A DNA stretch of 64,000 nucleotides from Paraspadella gotoi. Lineage: Eukaryota; Chaetognatha. Positions within the stretch are counted from its first letter, which is position 1. Every line of letters begins with the position of its first letter. Under the pieces are notes generated by a model. It had not been told where the DNA came from, made no database searches, and was given only the letters and a program-made list of their open reading frames with translations. Made by a program: the position numbers and the translations under genes. Location of the stretch: NCBI GenBank assembly GCA_051294375.1, contig CM119267.1, forward strand, positions 26,580,404 through 26,644,403, written 5' to 3'. Positions 1-12,666 of this stretch are shown here, one piece after another.

Positions 1-639
1 CTGCTTATATTGAACGGTTCTGTCACTAACACATAACACTTATCACTGTCTCTTCACCTTTAATCTAAAAAATTGAGGATACCAACAAGTTCTATAGACA
101 GTCTTCTTTCAATTAATTCATAAATAAAATTTTTCTTCAAGCTTAAATATAGGTACATCATCCCCCCAAAAATTTAAAAAAATATAAATTAAATTTTTAA
201 ATAATTTACCATAATGATTTTATATAATTTTACTTATATATACTTATATATATATATACTTATATATATATACTTATTTTACTTATATGGACTAGAAATT
301 ATAGGATGTGATTTTCATTTTGAGCCTATTGCCAACTCTTTACGATAAATATTAAATTATAGGATGTGATTTTCATTTGAGCCTATTGCCGGAACTCTTT
401 ACGATAAATATTTATTGGAGATAGCTACCTAAGCGAGGGAAAAGCGTCCCAAGAAATCATTAAAAAAATTAATATTTTTTAATTTGATTTAGTCATATCG
501 TCAGTGCATATATAACCTAATTTTAATGTCCAAATGATTTTATTGCGACGCAGAAGTTAAATACTCAAGGGGTGTAAGGGCATCATATAAGATACCATTT
601 AGTTGTATTATTTTATAATTTGAATCAGGAGCAGCTTAA
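1..639. other. AT-rich DNA, probably ERCC6 intron
   Basis: No coding exon is visible. The stretch holds an AT microsatellite of TATA type near 235-280 and two adjacent imperfect copies of a 58 bp unit at about 299-356 and 357-415. The first 40 bases match, in reverse orientation, DNA near 62280-62320, so this is a small dispersed repeat. Position upstream of ERCC6 helicase exons makes it intronic by inference. Confidence 0.4.
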
Positions 640-2345
640 TTTCAGTCCAATTTGTACCAAATTTACATTAGAGGCCAAAATATCATACATTTATGAAAGT
701 TCCTGATACCTGCAACGTTTCTGTGCCGAATTGTAGTGAGAAAACGAATATCAAATAAAAATTTTCCTGGATGCTCATTATGATTTTCAACGCCAGTTTT
801 TGCGTTAACCACTGTCGGTTTTAAAAATTCAGGATTTTTGGAAATAAATAAGCTGTTATTAAATTATTATTAAATTAATCAAAATAAGATTACAATAACC
901 TTAATATTATATTTTTATTTTTAGTTTAAATAATATTATTAAAATATAATTATAATATTATTTATATTATTATTATTATAATATTATTATAATATTATTA
1001 AAAAGGCGTCAAGTTAAAACTTTCATAATTCTTTAAGCCAAATTGGCCTGACCAACTACTTTACTAATTTTAATAAAATTTTACTATATGGTTAAACAAA
1101 TAGAACTGTCTAAGGGATTTTAATCTTTATTCTTTAACCAAGATATTGGCTTTTAAAAGATACCAAGTGATGCCAAAAGTAGCGAATTAGATGGAAGGCG
1201 ACTTGGCCTTTGCAGCTAGCAAGCCTCTCACTCAACCCTTACCCTAAACTGGGCCCCTAAACAAACCATTAATCTTAATCATGTTCCTGGCTTGGGATAT
1301 CTAACCTAACCCTAGCCCTAACCTAATGTGGGCTTTTTGTCTTACCGAGCAGCCTTTCCCCTAACCTTACCTCAAGCTGTGTACTTCCTGCTCAACTTAA
1401 CCCAAACCGGTCCTGATCCAAACCCTCACCAGTTTCCCCTGGCTGGTGAAATCTGCAGAGAGCCCATTCCTTACCCTAACCCTAACCTAGGCCTCCTGTT
1501 TTATATCGATGCAGAANNNNNNNNNNNNNNNNNNNNNNNNNAACCCTAACCCTGCATCACTCCAGAGCCTCTCCACCAACCATCACATCAGCCTGAGGTT
1601 CACCTCTGAGCTTCAACTCAGGCATCCCTGCTTCTCAGCCATCAATGAGGCTAAACTTTAATTCTTAATTTCCTTCCCCAGTACTTTCCCTAACCCAAGC
1701 TTCCTGTCCTGCAATATCATAATACTTAATCATGGCAACCTCGCCAAATGATAATTTTGTTGTAAGCGAGCTTAGAAAGGCTTGTACTAGGGATATTAAG
1801 ATTTGAGGCTTGCAAATGAATAAAAGGCCTAGACTAAGCTTTTGGTTGGGAGAGAGGTTTAGGGTTAAGGTTGAGTGGGAGGCTTGCTAGCCACAAAGGC
1901 CAAGGCGCCTTTTATCTAATTCGCTGCTTTCTTTTTGTAACATTTGGCAAACCTTTAAAGGCAATATCTTGGCTTAAGGATTAAATATTTAAAATCCCTT
2001 AGAGAGTAATTTGGTCAGGGACGATTTGGCTTAAAAAAACTAATAATTTCTAATTTGAAGTCTTTCTTAATAATAATTTTTTAACCTTATTTAAAAACCA
2101 CAACAAAAAAATTATTAATAAGGTTATTAATAACTTTATTTTGATTAATTTAATTATACTGGCTGAATAACAGCTCATTTTTTTCCAAAATTCCTAATTT
2201 TTTAAAACCGGAAGTGGTACGACGCAAAAACTGGCATGGAAAATCCATCAAGAGCATATTCGTTTTCTACACTAAATTTGGCACAAGAAACTTTGCAGGT
2301 ATCAGGAACTTTCAAAAATGCATGGTATTTCTGGGAGCTCTAGTT
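640..2345. mobile_element. Foldback element A with telomere-like centre
   Basis: The left part (about 640-1240) and the right part (about 1860-2345) are inverted copies of one another, giving arms of roughly 500-600 bp. Near each arm's outer third is a sequence of the form CACTTCCGGTTTTAAAA (decayed on the left, intact on the right at about 2203-2219). The centre is rich in CCCTAA/TTAGGG-like units (for example 1240-1330 and 1470-1560). A reverse-oriented partial copy lies at about 50430-51530. No transposase ORF is visible, so it looks non-autonomous. The same terminal motif borders element B at 16320-18290. Confidence 0.6.
1517..1541. other. Assembly gap, 25 N
   Basis: Exactly 25 N. The inverted copy near 51360-51410 runs through the equivalent position without a break and with no extra bases, so the gap probably hides little or nothing. 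Confidence 0.95.
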
Positions 2346-2547
2346 TACATATACTTTTGATTTTTACAGCAACAAAGTACTAAAACAGGCTCGATAAATA
2401 ATACTTTTAAGATATCTTTTTGTTAGCATTTTTAAATAGTTTTAAAGCATTTTTAAGCAATGTTTTGAAATTTTTAAAAACGATATTGATTTTTCTGTCA
2501 AATGGTATTAAAATTTTTTTTTATTGGCGTAGTTTACGTATAATTAA

Positions 2548-2784
<237 letters not shown>

Positions 2785-2823
2785 TAATTTATTTGCTGCA
2801 TCTTTTTCCGACGTTCCTCTCAG

Positions 2824-3044
2824 ACTCCCAGGCGCGTGAACGGGCCTGGCGCATCGGACAGCACAAGCAAGTGACCATCTATCGTCTCTTGTGCAGCGGG
2901 ACCATCGAAGAGAAGATCTACCATCGACAGATCTTTAAGCAATTCCTAACCAACCGAATTCTTAAAGACCCCAAGCAGAGACGCCTATTTAAGGCCAACG
3001 ACTTGCACGAGCTCTTCTCTCTTTCCAAGGATTATGACGAACAG
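2824..3044 (+). CDS. ERCC6: ERCC6/CSB helicase exon (motif VI)
   Basis: Exon of 221 bases. Joining across the 74 bp intron (2750-2823, GT...CAG) restores [15 protein letters not shown], the SNF2 motif VI with the arginine finger region, followed by [19 protein letters not shown] and [16 protein letters not shown], which are hallmark CSB sequences. The exon ends in phase 0 at CAG, with GCGAGT following. No GT donor in the neighbourhood keeps the frame with the next exon at 12667, so a GC donor is inferred. Confidence 0.93.
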
Positions 3045-3164
3045 GCGAGTCGGCCGATCAATAATGATAACACTTTCAGGAGTATTATGTGGGTTTTTTA
3101 ATTTTTGTAAATTTATTTATGTTTGATTAAAGAAGGATCCTTGGAGCTTGTGTAATAAAACATT

Positions 3165-3240
3165 GGTTTATGAAACTGGTACAACCAATATAAAAAATTA
3201 TCCATTCATTTAATAAATAAGACTTTGGACTCGTACAAGA
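3165..3240 (+). repeat. Dispersed repeat with GGTACAACCAATAT core
   Basis: The block beginning near GGTACAACCAATATAAAAA and running into a run of AATAAATAAG and a GACTTTGGAC tail recurs at 11390-11470 in the same orientation, in part at 12545-12580, and reversed at about 60610-60690. It may be the end of a transposon family. No terminal structure could be defined. Confidence 0.45.
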
Positions 3241-3559
3241 TAATGATATAGCTTTCGATCACAATCTCGTTTATTCACTACCAGAGTACCTGGCTTTTTT
3301 ATAAATGAAGTAGAATAATATTTCAATTGTGTGAAAAGACCACTCCCTTAATTCCGATCCTGTTGCATCTTAAGGGCTCGCATTTTTTTTCTCTTGTCAA
3401 ATCATCATCATCTTGATATCAAACAAGCCAGAACAAATAGACTGCTTCTGGATGGAAAAATTTTCCATCTCTGATTTTATATAGAAATGAAAGAGATTTT
3501 TTTCATTGAAAACGATATAAACGTGACTGAGGTATGTTCCTGTTCAACAAATGAGGTCC

Positions 3560-3990
3560 AATTTTGGAATCCTTTGGCAAAGTGTCTGAAGGGCTCTCAA
3601 AATTTTTTTTTACATTTTATTTGGTTATTTTGATATGATACGATCATGGGAAAGTGAATTAGTCCATTTTGGTGAAATTTTTATTTAAAGTAAAAGTAAA
3701 AGAGCTCACGATCGGAATTCTAAAAGTTTTCAACCGGGAGTCAGATTCGGGAAAAATCTTCTATGGCGAAAATCTTCCAAAGAAGGGGTGGATTTTCCGA
3801 AGATTTTGGTTAATATTTTCTATATTTATTAGACACATTTAAATCCGATTCTTTTTAAGATAAAAATCTCAGGAAAACGGCATTCTTTTTCNNNNNNNNN
3901 NAAATGTGTCTAATATTTATGGTCGGATTTTTTTGAAATTTAATATTAACAATATTGCCATCATTCTACCTTGGCCGGTATAAGAATATA
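3560..3990 (+). repeat. Repeat shared with 50130-50420 (reversed)
   Basis: Sequence on both sides of a 10 N run (3892-3901) is matched, in reverse orientation, by 50130-50420. Shared blocks include the AAAATGGACTAATTCACTTT region and the CCACCCCTTCTTTGGAAGA region. At 50 kb this block is immediately followed by the reversed copy of element A. Here, element A and this block are separated by two ERCC6 exons. Confidence 0.6.
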
Positions 3991-4261
3991 TTAAAAAAAT
4001 ATCGGGCTTTGTTCGTCAGAGCTTAGTCCTACTTATGGGAAAACGAAGAGAAAGAAGAAAAAATAAAGTTCATTTCTTAACGGAAAAGAAAATTTAATAC
4101 TGTAACAACAATGATATTAAAAACGTTTTTAAGTTTCACGAGCTAAGGATTTCTTTTTAATTCTTTAAAAAATTTAATTATAATATTTTTTTTTCATTTT
4201 CTTTGATAGATATTTACAAAATAAGTTTTTATTTGTGATAACCACGATCATTTAATAATTC

Positions 4262-4392
4262 GGATATGTTTTGGTTCTTGTTTTTTGAACCTTCATCAAC
4301 CAGTTTTAATAAATATTTGGATACTAACTTTGAGAGATAGAGAGAGAGAGGCAATTTTAACCTTGATATCTCTCACTCTCTCCGAATTATTA
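4262..4392 (-). repeat. Degenerate hammerhead-like unit with GA tract
   Basis: The minus strand at about 4270-4305 reads TTGATGA, then a GGTTC/GAACC hairpin, then AAAACATA. This is a decayed version of the CTGATGA-stem-GAAACATGTC unit seen elsewhere in the window. A short GA microsatellite follows at 4336-4350. An inverted TTATTAAATGA-type sequence flanks it. Confidence 0.35.
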
Positions 4393-4680
4393 AATGACCA
4401 TTAGATCTTGCCATATATGAAAAGTTTTGAAATCAAAATACGAGTATTGTGTAAAAGGTGCCCATACATCATATGAATTTTTTGAACATTTTTTTTCAAA
4501 AAAAATTTACAGTAAATGCTGCCAACTTTGAAAAAAATGAAAAAAAATGGTAAAAAATGGACTTTTTGCTAAATATCTTTAAAAGCTTTATTGCTAGAGG
4601 GACGAAACCCAAACTATCATGTAGAGCGGAAAAAATTGACCATTGTAATCATAAATAAAAACTCTGTTACTTTGTAAATA

Positions 4681-4815
4681 TTATTATTATATTTTTTATA
4701 AATTTATTAATATTTAACTTACTCCTAACCCAAACTTACCCCTAACCTAAACTTACCTCTACCCCTAACTTACCCCTAACTTACCCCTAACCCTAACTTA
4801 ACCCTAACCCTAAAT
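4681..4815 (+). repeat. Telomere-like CCTAAC tract
   Basis: Imperfect array of ACTTACCCCTAACCC and CCCTAACCCTAA units, that is, degenerate TTAGGG repeats on the minus strand. It is interstitial, inside the ERCC6 intron, and followed by unplaced AT-rich sequence with a short GC-richer patch at 4865-4945. Confidence 0.65.
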
Positions 4816-7365
4816 ATGAGTGTAACGGAAAAAAATTTTAAAAAATGAAATTTTAAAAAAAATATTAACCGAGTTACCGAGAGCGGAGTGCGTCGCCGAG
4901 AGAAGAGTGCATGGTGTGTGGTCTCCGTGCTCATTAAGGCGGGTTAAATTTGATCCCTTTTTATCATGAGAAGTTCTGTCATATAAAATTCATTTGTCCA
5001 TCATATACTTAATAAATATTTACTATCACTTTTATAACTAGTGAAGCACAGTATAACAATGAAGTATTTAAATATTTATAAATGCATAGGCAATGAAAAA
5101 AATTGAAAAAAAAAAATTTTTTTTTAAGAACGGATTTAGATAGCCCATAAGAAAGTTATTCGTTGTTTACACACCAAGTATGAATTGCGTTTTTCAAGTA
5201 TTCCGTCGTGATAAGTGGGTCAAATAAGGAAAAACCTTTAAAAATCATTCATCCATACTCATAATTTATTATTTTTTGCTAATTTTAACCAATAAAACAA
5301 AAAAATTTTGAATTCTTGTAATAATATTTTTTTATATACAGGTACCGGAAACCTAGAATGTTGTAAGTCTGTACATGTAATAACTTTTCCATTTATAGGA
5401 TAAATGGCTTTAGGATTTTATAGGAAGTTGTCTGGTATGTCTGGGCTATTGCCCATTTTAGCAATTTTTCAAATAAATAATCCTAAACCTCTTTTAAAAA
5501 TTTGGGTCAAAAATTTTGTTAAAAACTTGCATAGCTCTAATATATTTGAAATTTTTCTTAAAATTTTGCTAACTTGTACTCAAGAGGGTTTGTAAACTTC
5601 TGTAGAAATATGTTATCTATAAAAAAAATTTTTGCCATTTTTATCAGTGCTGATATTTTTAGATGGGTCATTTTTTCAATGATGCATAACTTCCTTATTT
5701 GTGAATATTATGGTTAATTTTTAGTAATAGGTGGGCCTTGGGTAGTCCTGCAATACATATAATTTCAGTCATTTTAAAAAACCTTTTGGCACAAGTCAAA
5801 ATTTTTTTGACAAAATTCAATTGTCAATCCTGCTAAAAATATTAATGAAAAGTATTGTTATTCTTTGCCTATAAATCAGTTAAAACATATTCAAAATAAC
5901 CTAAAGAAAAATTTTTTCTCACATTTTTAAAAACTCATTTGCATATTGTTGCATTTTATAAATTTTTTAATTTTTTTCACCTAAAAGTAATCCATTTTTT
6001 AAAATATGTTTTGGTTTGATGATAGTATAGTTATCAAACCTTTACAATATACCATCAAACTAATTTTTTATAAATTTTAAATATTTTAATATTTTTTAAT
6101 ATCATTAAAAATTATAATAATAAGCATTCTGCTAACTTTTTCAATGTGGGCATCATTGAGAGAGGGCAACTCGAGGATTCTAAATATATTAATTTTTTTA
6201 CCAAATTTATGTCCCAAAGCTGAAATAATTCTTTTCAAAGTGCTCAAAAATTAAAAAAACACTACTTTTTAAACCTTTATAAAATGCGATATATTATAGT
6301 TTTGTTTCAATACTTGGCAATTAGTCTCAAGAATTGTTCATATTTTTGTGGTAGTGACATGTCCAGGGAATAAAAGAAATATTCTAGTGATTCCTCAATC
6401 GATTTTTAAATTTGGCAGAAAATTTTATTCTTTTTTACCAAATTTTTACAGGTCACTGAACGTTTTCTGATTACACAAAATAATAATAAGAAATTAATAG
6501 TACCAATAGTTGGTGTTATGTTTCAAATAAATTGGAAAAAAATCTTGTTTAAAAATTTGATCTGGAACAGGGGTAACTAAGGCTTACCAATTGCATCGTC
6601 CATGCCAATCGTTCTTTCAAATAATTTTTTTTATTTAATACATTTGAAAGGGGAAAAAAGAAAATTCGGAATGCAAGTGGCATGAAAGGTACAAATAATC
6701 TGGACATTGTGACTTGACAATCATAACCTTTTATGTCTTGGGTAATGGGGGCAGTAAATAAACCTAAAAAATTTAATCATTAAGTCAGTCAATCAACCCT
6801 TTCAAATAGGTTCTGCGAAGTTTTTTAGGAAAGAAAAAAATATTTTTAGTGAAGAAAAAAAATTTTGCGGAAGTCTATTTGAAAGGGTTGATTGACTGAC
6901 TTAATGATTTTAATTTTTTGGGTTTATTTTCTGCCCCCATTACCCAAGACATAAAAGGTCATGATTATCAAGTCACGATGTCCAGATTATCTGTACCCTT
7001 TCTACAACCTGCATTCTGAATTTTCTTTTTTCCCCTTTCAAATGTATTAAATAAAAAAAATTATTTGAAAGAACGATTGGCATGGACGATGCCATTGGTA
7101 AGCCTTAGTTACCCCTGTTCTAGATCAAATTTTTAAACGAGGTTTTTTTTCCTTCTATTTCAAACATAACACCAACTATTGGTACTATAAATTTCTTATT
7201 TCTCAATTTCTATTTTGCGTAATCAGAGAAACATTTAGTGTACTCTAAAAACTTAATAAAAAAAGGCCAAATTTAAAAATCTATTGAGGAATCACTAGAT
7301 TATTTCTTTTATTCCCTGGACATGTCACTACCACAAAATANNNNNNNNNNNNNNNNNNNNNNNNN

Positions 7366-7620
7366 CATTGGAAAGGGGAGGTAGTGGAACATCTTGAATT
7401 GATTTGCTGTTTTATATCCAGTCTTCCACTTGATAAGCTCGAAGTGACGATCGGCATCCATTGCCATCCAGGGTCTTTGGATCAGGCCGATCCTTAAACC
7501 ATGTTTTTGAGCAAATTTTAATTAAACTCAGTTTCTTTATCTTCCTTGGCTGTCAGGCTGATCGACTGCTCAAATTAGTTAAATCTAATAGACTGGTTTC
7601 AAATGAAGGTAAGATTATTC
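7366..7620 (+). other. Possible stray exon fragments
   Basis: Between a 25 N gap and GA-rich DNA, plus-strand codons at 7366-7487 read as a plausible protein (ending in the block IGIHCHPGSLDQ). A second stretch, 7557-7610, is flanked by TGTCAG and GTAAGA, like an exon (ADRLLKLVKSNRLVSNE). I do not recognise either. They sit inside the ERCC6 intron in a region that may be misplaced, so they may belong to another locus or be a pseudogene. Confidence 0.2.
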
Positions 7621-7959
7621 CTTTTGCGCCTTTTGAACTTTCAAATAATGCTTTATCCGAATCATTTTTTCTATTGCTTTCCCCAAATAAATCCTTTGAG
7701 TAGAATTTAAGAGAGAATGTCTTGATATCTTCCTCCCTTGTTGAGTAACATTTAAATGATTTTCTAGTTGTCTATAGATACTTTAAATTGTTCGAGTCTT
7801 CTAACGAAAGTTTCCACCAAGTGCTGTTGAACTACGGTTAGTGTATCTTCCAGTATAGTTCTTTAGGAATGGTTGCAATAGATTTTCTATCCTCCAATTA
7901 AACTGAGCTTTAAGGCGGCTCTTAATTCAAATTGTTACTTGAATTCTTTTCAGTATGGC

Positions 7960-8340
7960 GCCACTTTTTTTGTTGTTGTTTCTATTCTTAGCTCACTGTG
8001 ATGATCAAATTGTCGAGAGAGGAGAGAGAGAGAGGAGGAGAGAGGAGAGAGACGATCGATGATCTTTTCGATTTTCTCTAGAATTCGAGTCAGGAGCGAT
8101 GGAACTGGCCAGCGAGAATTTTTCGAGAGGAGAAGGGAGAACGTTCGATTCAATTTCTTTGTTTGGGAGGGGATAGCTGGTCACGTGGACGAACGTAGTT
8201 CCAAAGCACGAGGAAGGGAGAAGCGTGGGAGATATAGAATTGGTTTTTTTTTATTTTGGCTTGAATTTGAACGGAGGGGAATACGTTTGAACTTTAGGGA
8301 AATAGTACGTTTTTGGGGGGGCGGAGAGGATTTTTAGTTT
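7960..8340 (+). other. GA-rich and purine-rich spacer
   Basis: Contains a (GA)n tract at about 8020-8055 and then purine-biased DNA without stops in one frame for about 90 codons. Composition explains the open frame. It matches no other part of the window, and I assign no gene. Confidence 0.3.
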
Positions 8341-11300
8341 TCGTTTTTGTTTTTGTTTTTTTTTTTTTTTGCACTCAAAAAAGGCTCAAAATTAAAAAAA
8401 ACACTACTTTTTAAAACCTTTATAAAAAAATGCGACTAATTATATAGTTTGTTTCAAACTTGGCAATTAGGTCAAGAATTGTTCATAAATATTCACAAAT
8501 AAGGAAGTTATGCATCATTGAAAAAAAGACCCATCTAAAATATCAGCACTAATAAAAATGGCAAAAAATTTTTTTATAGTAACAATATTTCTCGTGCTGA
8601 TATTTTTAGATGGTCATTTTTTCAATGATGCAGTAACTTCCTTATTTGTGAATATTATGGTTTTAATTTGTAATAGGTGGGCCTTGGGTAGTCCTGCAAT
8701 ACATATAATTTCAGTCATTAAAAAACCTTTTGGCACAAGTCAAAATTTTTTTGACAAAATTCAATTGTCAATCCTGCTAAAAATATTAATGAAAATATTG
8801 TTATTCTTTGCCTATAATCAGTAGTTAAAACAATATTCAAAATAACCCTAAAGCAAAAATTTTTTCTCAACATTTTTAAAAACTCATTTGCATATTGTGC
8901 CATTTTTATAGAATTTTTAATTTGTTTCACCCTAAAAGTTTAATGGCCATTTTTAAAATTTTTTGGTTGATCTATCAGTATATTATCAACACCTTTACAA
9001 ATATACCATCAAACCTAATTTTTTATAAAATTTAAATATTTTTAAGTATTTTTTAAATATCATTAAAAATTATTAATTTTAATAAGCATTCTGCTAACTT
9101 TTTCAATGTGGGCATCATTGAAGAGAGGGCAACTCGAGGATTCTAAATATATAATTTTTTACCAAATTTAATGTCCCAAAGCTGAAATAATTCTTTTCAA
9201 AAGCTAGTCAAAAATTAAAAAAACACTACTTTTTAACCTTTATAAAAATGCGACTATATATAGTTTTGTTTTCAATACTTGGCAATTAAGTCAAGAATTG
9301 TTCATATTTTTGGTAGTGACATGTCCAGGAATAAAAGAATGATTCTAGTGATTCCCAATCGATTTTAAATTTGGCAGAAAATTTTATTCTTTTTTACCAA
9401 ATTTTTCACAGGTCACTGAACGTTTTCTGATTACACAGAAATAATAATAAGAAATTAATAGTACCAATAGTTGGTGTTATGTTTCAAATAAATTGGAAAA
9501 AAAATCTGTTTAAAAATTTGATCTGGACACGGGGTAACTAAGGCTTACCAATTGCATCGTCCATGCCAATCGTTCTTTCAAATAATTTTTATTTAATAAA
9601 CATTTGAAAGGGGAAAAAAGAAAATCGGAATGCAAGTGGCATGAAAGGTACAAATAATCTGGACAGTGTGACTTGACAATCATAACCGTTTTATGTCTTG
9701 GGTAATGGGGGCAGTAAATAAACCATAAAAATTTAATCATTAAGTCAGGTCAATTCAACCCTTTCAATAGGTTCTGCGAAGTTTTTTAGGAAAGAAAAAA
9801 ATAATTTTTAGTGAAGAAAAAAAATTTGCGGAAGTCTATTTGAAAGGGGTTGATTGACTGACTTATATGATTTTTAATTTTTTGGGTTTATTTTCTGCCC
9901 CCATTACCCAAGACATAAAAGGTCATGATTATCAAGTCACGATGTCCAGATTATCTGTACCTTTCTCACAACCTGCATTCTGAATTTCTTTTTTCCCCCA
10001 GCGCCCATTTCAAATGTATAAATAAAAAAAATATTATTTGAAAGAACGATTTGGCATGGACGATGCCATTGGTAAGCTTAGTTACCGCTGTTCTAGATCA
10101 AAATTTTTAAACGAGTTTTTTTTCCTTCATTTCAAACATAAACACCAACTATGTGGTACTAATAAATTTCTTATTTCTCCAATTTCTATTTTGCGTAATC
10201 AGAGAAACATTTATGTGTACTCTAAAACTTAATAAAAAAAGGCCAAATTTAAAAATCTATTGAGAATCACTAGATTATTCTCTTTATTCCCTGGACATGT
10301 CACTACCACAAAATATGAACAATTCTTGACCTAATTGCCAAGTATTGAAACAAAACTATATATAGTACGCATTTTTTATAAAGGTTTAAAAAGTAGTGTT
10401 TTTTTAATTTTGAGCACTTCTGAAAAAGAATTATTTCAGCTTTTGGGACATTAAATTCTGGTAAAAAAATTTTATATTTTAGAATCCTCGAGTTGCCCCT
10501 CTCTCAATGATGCCACATTGAAAAAGTTAGCAGAATGCTTATTAAAATTATAATTTTAATGATATTTAAAAAATTATTAAAAAAATTTAAATTTATAAAA
10601 AATTAGGTTTGATGGTATATTTGTAAAAGTTTGATAATATACTAATCAATCAAACCAAAAATTTTAAAAAATGGATTACTTTTAGGTGAAAAAATTAAAA
10701 AAATTATAAAATGCAACAATATGCAAATGAGTTTTTTAAAAAAGTTGAGAAAAATTTTTGCTTTAGCGGTATTTTGAATATGTTTTATTTATAGGCAAAG
10801 AAATAACAATATTTGCATTAATATTTTTAGCAGGATTGACATTGAATTTTGTAAAAAAAATTTTGACCTGTGCCAAAAGGTTTTTTAAAATGACTGAATT
10901 TATATGTATTGCAGGACTACCCAAGGCCCAGCCTATTACTAAAATCTAAAACCATAATATTCACAAAATAGCGAAGTTATGCATCACTTGAAAAAAAGAC
11001 CCATCTAAAATATCAGCACTAATCAAAATGCAAAAAATTTTTTATAGTAACAATATTTCTACAGAAGTTAGCAAACCTCTTGAGTACAAGTTAGCAAAAT
11101 TTTAAGAAAAAATTTCAAAATATATTAAGCCTATGCAAGTTTCTTTTTAAAAAAAAAAATTTGACCCTATTTTTTAGTGGTTTAGGATATATTATTTGAA
11201 AAATTGCTAAAATGGGCAATAGCCAGACATCTAGATAACTTCCTATAAAATCCTAAAGCCATTTATCCTATAAATGGAGAAAGTTATTACNNNNNNNNNN

Positions 11301-11351
11301 NNNNNNNNNNNNNNNATATACAGACTTACGACATTCTAGGTTTCCGGTACT

Positions 11352-12666
11352 GTATTTTTTAAAAATTCTGAATTAAACTTTAAATGCTTCTATGAAATTG
11401 GTACAACCAATATAAAAATTATCCATTCATTTAATAAATAAGCTATCTTGCCCCTGACTTTGGACTTTGTTATTAACTATACATAAAATCTTAATTTTTT
11501 TAAAAATTTCGTTATCCCACAGGGATGCTTTAACTTTATTTATATGACAGAACAGTTTTTACCTTGTTCCGCCTTACTGCTCATCCTCCTCATGATTGCA
11601 GGTTTCTGAACGGCAGGGTCCCGCTTGTAAGAGCGGGATTCCATGGCGGTATCCCATCTTGCCGAAGGTAAAATAAAAAGTAAAAAATACTATCCGCGTG
11701 ACGTTCAAATTAATGTCTGAAAAAGCATTTCATTTGATTGTTATATTGAACAAGCAAGCTTGCAAAAATATAAACAAATTAAGATACCCTGTCTTAGCCA
11801 AGATACCTATCTATCAGAATGTGTAAGGAAGAAAAAAAAATCAACATAGGTTAGTAGAACGATCAAGTCTAAGATGAGGAAGCAAAAAAACCGTAAAACC
11901 AGTCCTCTTTAGGTCCATTTTTTTATGTCAAGATGACCGTATTTTTCTCGCGCTCCACCGGCAAGGGCTTCCCAAGACGCCACGCTTTCGAAATATGCCC
12001 ATATTTGTACTATTTATTACGGTCTTGCCGTTCGAATCGAGGCGAGACCATAAAAAAGCCGAAATTCTCGGAAACCTGATCCCCCCTCTCGCGAAACTCG
12101 TGATCATGGTATATATCATCAACGGAATGGACCTATAAACGGACTTGGTTGGCCTAGTGATGTGATTGCTCGTCTCCTTCATGAATCATCAGAATGCCGA
12201 CGAATCACAGACCTTACTTCAACCTTAGATTGACCAATGACCGACAGAGGAACCGACGGAGGGATTGATGGTCAAAATTGCTAAGAGAACTCTAGGCATT
12301 CACCTCTACACCCAAACTCAAGAAAGAACTCTTCTTCAAATAATTATTGAACCATTTAATATTGTCATCACCTTTGTCTTAACCTTTGTTATCGTGTCAT
12401 CGTTACCTATGTCATCACCCTAATCATTGTCCGTCATTAATAAACTATTGTCAACCAAATACTTTGCCACTTATTTAATTACCCACGTTATTTGGCTAAA
12501 ACGTCAACGATATTGTACTCCGCACTACAAGGAGCTGAATTTTATTAATAAGCTGTCCTGCTCCTGACTTTGGACTGGCTTTGGTGGTTTAAAATGTTTT
12601 AAGAAGTTTTAAATAGGTTTAATTATGTAATTTAATTTGAAAATTGCGTCAATATTATTTTTTCAG
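11352..12666. other. Remainder of ERCC6 intron, partly repeat
   Basis: Holds another copy of the GGTACAACCAATAT repeat (11390-11470). A moderately GC-rich stretch at 11890-12250 has short broken open frames on both strands that I do not recognise; it could be decayed coding DNA. The sequence GCTCCTGACTTTGGACT near 12560 recalls the same repeat family. The acceptor tract TTTTTTCAG ends at 12666. Confidence 0.35.

Larger units (their letters stand above)
5341..11351. repeat. Palindromic element X, probably mis-assembled
   Basis: From 5341 to about 6830 the sequence runs into a turning point and returns as its reverse complement up to a 25 N gap at 7341-7365. A second pass follows: 8371-9780 repeats the arm directly (with a small extra palindrome at 8480-8640), turns at about 9800, and runs back inverted to about 11351. 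That end mirrors the GGTACCGGAAACCTAGAATG start near 5341. Another 25 N gap is at 11291-11315. The most economical reading is one foldback of about 3 kb with 1.5 kb arms, inflated by gap filling. There is no convincing ORF. Confidence 0.6.
3045..12666 (+). other. ERCC6 last intron, GC-AG type
   Basis: Inferred intron of 9,622 bases as assembled. It starts GCGAGT directly after CAG, matching the usual AG|GCAAGT type of GC donor, and ends TTTTTTCAG. Both ends are phase 0, and the peptides on the two sides align with the continuous region of human CSB after the helicase core. It is filled with repeats (listed separately) and contains three N runs, so its true length is uncertain. Confidence 0.7.

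Noticed and set aside
1240-1560. True telomere end
   Set aside because: TTAGGG-like units are degenerate, interstitial and inside a foldback element within a gene.
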